Shown: in pieces, positions 60,082-64,000 of the stretch
Layout: each line of letters begins with the position of its first letter
Position numbering within the stretch: the first letter of the stretch is position 1
NCBI RefSeq assembly: GCF_003325455.1
Contig: NZ_CP025198.1
Span: 2,294,001 to 2,358,000, forward strand
DNA length: 64,000 nt
Direction: 5' to 3'
Source: Acidipropionibacterium virtanenii
Lineage (GTDB): Bacteria > Actinomycetota > Actinomycetes > Propionibacteriales > Propionibacteriaceae
Made by a program: the position numbers and the translations under genes
The notes under the pieces: model-generated
The model's database searches: none
Seen by the model: the letters and a program-made list of their open reading frames with translations, nothing else
Told to the model about the DNA's origin: nothing

Positions 60082-61815
60082 CTACTTGCAGGTCACCTCA
60101 TCGGTGGGGTCGTAGCGCCAGAAGAACTTCTCGGTTCTGGCGACCGCCCCGTTCTTCCAGAACATCCGGGAGTAGTTGACGTCGAATCCCGGTGAGGGCG
60201 ACTGCGGGTGGCAGTCGGCGTCGGTGGAGGTGACGGTCCGCCCGTACTCGTAGTTGGACTTCACCAGCGCGCTGGAGGTGACCTTGTCCCAGGTCGGGGT
60301 GGACCACATCTTGACGGTGATCGATCCCCTACCGTCGGGCTGGGCCTTCTTCGTGTAGGCCTGCACCAGCACTCCGTACCTGGTGTCATTGCGGAATTTC
60401 AGGTCGAGGTTCCCGTAGTACAGCGTCGCCTCGCGGCCGGCCGGGTAGCGATCGAAGTACATGGTGTGGGGGTGATGCTCGACATCTGTCATACCGGCGA
60501 AGAAGGCCGCGTTGAAGGTGGTGGTGCCCGACTGGGAGATACCGCCGGCCGGTTCCTCCTTCATCACGTCTCCCGAGATCACCCAGCCCGGCACATATCC
60601 CTTGGCCTCGGTGCGCGGCCCCAGCACCTTGTCCATGCTGAAGGTCTCCCCGGGCTTGAGGAAGGTGCCGTTGATGGCGTTGGCGGCGAGGGTGAGGTTG
60701 GTGTTGCGGTACTCGGCGTAGGGGAAGTAGGTGGTGAACTCGCCGATGACCTTCTTGACCCCCATCTTCTGGGCGTCGGCGGTCGTGAACTTCGCGGGGA
60801 CAGCGGTGATCGGCGCCTTGCCGATCCGCTGGGTGCCGAGCTTCATCAGAGCGGGCGCCACGGCCTTGGTGAAGTTCGGCTGGCTGATGCCCCGGCCATC
60901 GGTGGAGGGCCGGATGGTCGGGCTGTTGCCGGAGATGACGATCCTGGCGTCGCGTCCCGAGGCCAGCCCCAATCGGGCGCGGGTCGCCTCAGTGGCCTTG
61001 TACAGCCTGGCCATGTCGGTCTTCGCGGTGACGGTCCCCTTCGTGCTGGTGATCGTGGTGGCGGTGGCGATCTGTGCGGCGCTGACGGAGAATTTCGTGC
61101 TCCCGGTGTCGACGGTGACCGGTCCGGACAGGGCGGGCCTCAGGGTCTTCGAGACGACCTGGGAGACCTCGGAATCAGTGACTGCGGGGGCCCTGCGGGT
61201 GACCGATGCGGGCACGCTGCCGCGCTTCTTGAGAGGCCAGTACTCCTGGATCGTCTCGCTGGTCCCCTCGGCCTGCAGGGTGCGCCCCTGCACGGCCCTG
61301 GTGGTCACGACGCGGGTGCCGACGAGTGCGACCGTGGCGTCCTTGGGGGCCACGGAGAAACGCGGTGCCGTGGCCTTGACGGCGCTGGTGAGAGCCTTCT
61401 CGTCGACCGTGCTCACCAGGGACACGGCATCTCCACCACGCAGCGTGTTCCAGATCACTCTGGGATCCCAGGAGTTGCCGGGATCCACCTGGGACATGGT
61501 CGCGTCCCAGTCGACGGCGAGTCCCGCCGCCGACGGCTTGATCTCGACGCTGGTCGCCCCGTCCGCCAGGCTCACGGGTGCTGAGAGTTCCTTGCTGAGA
61601 GCGGCGTTCACCTTCGCCCGGGCATCGTCGGTATGGAGTCCACCGACGGAGACGCCCTGGATCGTGGTGTTGGACGGCAGTACGTCGGCGGTCATGAAGT
61701 GGCCCACGAGGTAGCCGCCGATCAGCACCACGAGGACACCGCCTCCGATGACTGCGGCATTCCTGCGTCGGTGCTTGTGAGGTCTCCTGATCGTGCCGTC
61801 GTCGCTGGTGCCCAC
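60082..61815 (-). CDS. VanW family protein with PG-binding-4 domains
   Basis: A 577-residue surface protein. A short basic cytoplasmic start and one membrane helix (~22-44, NAAVIGGGVLVVLIGGYLVG) precede two PG_binding_4-type repeats (VGGLHTDDARAKVNAAL and a second near 190-320). The VanW domain follows (~370-520, TTYFPYAEYRNTNLTLAANA, LKPGETFSMDKVLGPR, AGGISQSGTTTFNAAFFAG). GTG 61815 has GGAGGG nine bases upstream. Such proteins are thought to act on the cell wall. Vancomycin resistance is not implied. Confidence 0.88.
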   Translation of the reverse strand: MGTSDDGTIRRPHKHRRRNAAVIGGGVLVVLIGGYLVGHFMTADVLPSNTTIQGVSVGGLHTDDARAKVNAALSKELSAPVSLADGATSVEIKPSAAGLAVDWDATMSQVDPGNSWDPRVIWNTLRGGDAVSLVSTVDEKALTSAVKATAPRFSVAPKDATVALVGTRVVTTRAVQGRTLQAEGTSETIQEYWPLKKRGSVPASVTRRAPAVTDSEVSQVVSKTLRPALSGPVTVDTGSTKFSVSAAQIATATTITSTKGTVTAKTDMARLYKATEATRARLGLASGRDARIVISGNSPTIRPSTDGRGISQPNFTKAVAPALMKLGTQRIGKAPITAVPAKFTTADAQKMGVKKVIGEFTTYFPYAEYRNTNLTLAANAINGTFLKPGETFSMDKVLGPRTEAKGYVPGWVISGDVMKEEPAGGISQSGTTTFNAAFFAGMTDVEHHPHTMYFDRYPAGREATLYYGNLDLKFRNDTRYGVLVQAYTKKAQPDGRGSITVKMWSTPTWDKVTSSALVKSNYEYGRTVTSTDADCHPQSPSPGFDVNYSRMFWKNGAVARTEKFFWRYDPTDEVTCK

Positions 61816-61905
61816 GTCGCCATGCCCTCCCTGGTCGCAGCATCGAAGAATTCGGCACCGACCCACGGAGCCTTGGAGGAGTCTATGCGACACCGGGCCC
61901 GCCGT

Positions 61906-63171
61906 TCACATCACGGACCCTCGCTCCCCCAGCGCCCGGTACACCAGGTCCACGACATCCCGGTAGCCGACCGGGCGGTCCGCACCCACCTCGGTGCCGA
62001 GCCGATGCCTGGCCCCGGTCATCAGCCCGATCGCCAGGTCCTTGTCCCGGTCGACCAGCGTGAGGGTGCCGGTCCATCCGGTGTGTCCGATGCTGCCGGG
62101 GGTCGGGGAGGGGCCGAATGGCGGATAGGGCGGCCCCTCCGCAGGCGCCACCCGCCATCCCAGCCCGTGGCTGGAGGCCCGCCGGGCGGCCGGGTCGGAT
62201 CCCTGCGGGGCCGCGAACCGGCGCCAGGTCGCCGGGCGGATGATCTGCTCCCCGTCCAGCACCCCCTCGCCCAGCCCGAGTCGCAGCAGCACGGCGAGCT
62301 CATCGGCGTCTGTGAACAGGCCGGCATGTCCCGAGACCCCGCCCATGCAGTACCAGGCCTTCTCGTCGTGGACCTGGCCTCGCAGGGTGTACCGCCGGAT
62401 GGGCGCCGGCGATCCGTCGGGGGCCCGGCCGTAGTCGACCGAGCCTCCCCGGGAGTTGCCCTCGGGCTCGGTGGCGGCCATCTCCTCCACGTCCAGTCCC
62501 TTGTCCAGCGGGTTGAAGACGGTGCGACGCAGCCCCAGGCGGTGGTAGGGGCCGCTCTCCAGGAAGTCGTCCAGACGGCGGCCGGTCAACTGCTCGACCA
62601 CCAGGCCCAGGATCATGTAGTCCAGATCGGAGTAGAGGTAGCCGGTGCCGGGGGGCCGCTGCGGCGGCGTGCGGCAGATGACATCGATGATCCTGGAACG
62701 GGGCACCGGATGCTGCGGAGTGCCGGAGCAGTACAGTCCTGCGCCAGGGTCGTGGGCCCGGGGGTCGAAGTATCGCGGATCGGCCGTCAGTCCGGCGTCA
62801 TGCCTCAGCAGATCGACGATCCGCACCTTCTCCAGGCCGCCGGCTGTGAATCCGGACCAGCCTTCGACTGTGTGGACGGGCCGTTCAAGGTCTAGACGGC
62901 CGGCGTCCACCAGAATCATCAGTGCCAGATTCGTGGCCCACATCTTCGTGTTGGAGGCCAGGTCGTAGAGAGTCGCCGCGGTCGCTGGCACACGTCGCTC
63001 CACGGGCAGCTCGACGGCGTGCGGCCGCCCCGGCACGGTGGTGTAGCGCAGCGAGTCTCCGCACACGTGACGGTGGACGGTACCGGTCGAACGCACCACG
63101 ACCAAGCTCGCCGAGGTGCGTTCGGCGGCCTGGTCGTCGAGGTACCGGTCGAGGGCCGACCAGTCGCTCAT
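61906..63171 (-). CDS. Serine hydrolase (beta-lactamase/class C, esterase-like)
   Basis: A 421-residue cytoplasmic or non-classically exported enzyme with the class C triad motifs: Ser73-NT-Lys76 (LASNTKMW), a Tyr-x-Asp in YLYSDLDY and HTGWTG near the C-terminus. No signal peptide is seen. Family members are esterases, D-aminopeptidases or penicillin-binding-like enzymes. The substrate cannot be told. It starts six bases before the end of pntB on the same strand, so they may be co-transcribed. Confidence 0.85.
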   Translation of the reverse strand: MSDWSALDRYLDDQAAERTSASLVVVRSTGTVHRHVCGDSLRYTTVPGRPHAVELPVERRVPATAATLYDLASNTKMWATNLALMILVDAGRLDLERPVHTVEGWSGFTAGGLEKVRIVDLLRHDAGLTADPRYFDPRAHDPGAGLYCSGTPQHPVPRSRIIDVICRTPPQRPPGTGYLYSDLDYMILGLVVEQLTGRRLDDFLESGPYHRLGLRRTVFNPLDKGLDVEEMAATEPEGNSRGGSVDYGRAPDGSPAPIRRYTLRGQVHDEKAWYCMGGVSGHAGLFTDADELAVLLRLGLGEGVLDGEQIIRPATWRRFAAPQGSDPAARRASSHGLGWRVAPAEGPPYPPFGPSPTPGSIGHTGWTGTLTLVDRDKDLAIGLMTGARHRLGTEVGADRPVGYRDVVDLVYRALGERGSVM

Positions 63172-63176
63172 GGCGC

Positions 63177-64000
63177 CTATGCGGCCTCGACGGGCACCGG
63201 TAGGGCGGCATTGATGGCGTCGACGGAGGCCTTGGCGTCGCCGAAGAGCATCTCGGTGTTGTCGTTGAAGAACAGCGGGTTCTCCACACCGGCGTAACCG
63301 GGCTTGAGGGAGCGCTTGAACACGACCACCTCACGGCCCTCCCATACGTGGAGCACCGGCATCCCCGAGATCGGGGTGCCAGGATCCATCGCCGAGGGGT
63401 TGACGGTGTCATTGGCGCCGATCACCAGCACGACGTCGGTCTCGGAGAAGTCGTCATTGATCTCGTCCATCTCCATGACGATGTCATAGGGCACATGGGC
63501 CTCGGCCAGGAGCACATTCATGTGCCCGGGCAGCCGTCCCGCCACCGGGTGGATCGCGAACCGCACGGTGACCCCGGCGGCCGTGAGCCGCTTGGCCAGT
63601 TCGGCCACCGGGTACTGCGCCTGAGCCACCGCCATTCCGTAGCCGGGGGCGATGATCACCGAGGATGCGTCGGCCAGCTTGCCGGCCAGCTCCTCGGCCT
63701 TGATCTCGTGAATCTCCCCCTGGGGCCCCTCGCCCTGGATCATCGGGGCGTCGCCGAATCCGCCGAGGATCACCGAGACGAAGGAGCGGTTCATGGCCCT
63801 GCACATGATGAAGGACAGGATCGCGCCCGAGAACCCGACCAGGGCACCGGTAATGGTGAGCACGCTGATGTGCAGGCTGAATCCGGAGAAGGCGGCCGCC
63901 CATCCGGAGTAGGAGTTCAGCATCGAGATGACCACCGGCATGTCCGCCCCGCCGATCGCGGCCACCAGATGGAAGCCGAGGAACAGGGACAGCCCGGTGA
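63177..64000 (-). CDS. pntB: NAD(P) transhydrogenase subunit beta, C-terminal part
   Basis: The frame runs off the right edge, so only the last ~274 residues are present. They comprise the final membrane helices ([38 protein letters not shown]) and the soluble NADP(H)-binding domain III ([71 protein letters not shown]). The enzyme couples proton flow to hydride transfer from NADH to NADP+. The alpha subunit genes are outside the window. Confidence 0.95.
   Translation of the reverse strand, partial: TGLSLFLGFHLVAAIGGADMPVVISMLNSYSGWAAAFSGFSLHISVLTITGALVGFSGAILSFIMCRAMNRSFVSVILGGFGDAPMIQGEGPQGEIHEIKAEELAGKLADASSVIIAPGYGMAVAQAQYPVAELAKRLTAAGVTVRFAIHPVAGRLPGHMNVLLAEAHVPYDIVMEMDEINDDFSETDVVLVIGANDTVNPSAMDPGTPISGMPVLHVWEGREVVVFKRSLKPGYAGVENPLFFNDNTEMLFGDAKASVDAINAALPVPVEAA

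Noticed and set aside
60082-61815. Vancomycin-resistance gene
   Set aside because: VanW-domain proteins with PG_binding_4 repeats are common housekeeping surface proteins. No vanHAX genes are present.

Overview
This is a GC-rich actinobacterial chromosome segment. It carries the actinobacterial block lipA - DUF4191 - RDD protein - glnA - glnE - glnA2, a GlnR-type operator at glnA, an actinobacterial FdxA, DUF3117 and DUF2510 proteins, and many leaderless genes with a TANNNT box 6-8 bases before the start codon. The succinylase route to diaminopimelate and the overall gene content fit Propionibacteriaceae (for example Acidipropionibacterium), but the family assignment is inference.

Layout. 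1-2735: end of a ctaG-like copper/oxidase assembly gene, coupled to the copper ATPase copA. 2757-4461: an IS110-family element with an unusual C-terminal helix-turn-helix, lying between two imperfect 52-bp direct repeats. 4462-22597: core block with lipoate synthase, DUF4191, an ABC-F ATPase, CBS and DedA proteins, a glycosyltransferase, an RDD protein, an unrecognised 432-residue protein, glnA with four GlnR half-sites, a decayed higA, a YdcF protein, NIF3, ThrE, glnE, an SCP2-like protein and glnA2. 22708-23571: DUF2510 protein.

23572-31462: accessory region, more A/T-rich at its right end. A tightly overlapping operon encodes a secreted I36/crystallin-like small protein, a lipoprotein, a peptidoglycan-binding membrane-fusion adaptor, an ABC ATPase and a MacB/FtsX permease. 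A histidine kinase and response regulator are divergent from it. The first gene has a one-base frameshift. The lipoprotein gene is cut by an IS630 element that can be removed precisely on paper. A 15-bp direct repeat lies in the shared control region.

31516-35549: methionine aminopeptidase, a long imperfect inverted repeat, a CorA transporter, a small A/T-richer two-gene module with an abortive-infection-like protein, and rnpB (RNase P RNA) on the minus strand. 35561-44864: zinc-ribbon protein, an amine/amino-acid permease - amidohydrolase - GabT group, hemD, aminopeptidase P, heme A synthase, a methyltransferase and a general stress protein.

44934-64000: MgtE-N/CBS protein, DUF1003, Mrp, TatB, dapA, O-methyltransferase, VKOR, divergent glgC/glgA, DUF3117, DivIVA-domain protein, dapE and dapD (divergent, both leaderless), two cell-wall or secreted hydrolases, dapC, fdxA, a VanW protein, a serine hydrolase and the 3' part of pntB. 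Four genes for lysine/diaminopimelate synthesis and several cell-envelope genes cluster here.

No tRNA, rRNA or CRISPR array was seen. Starts were chosen from ribosome-binding sites, leaderless -10 boxes and family length.
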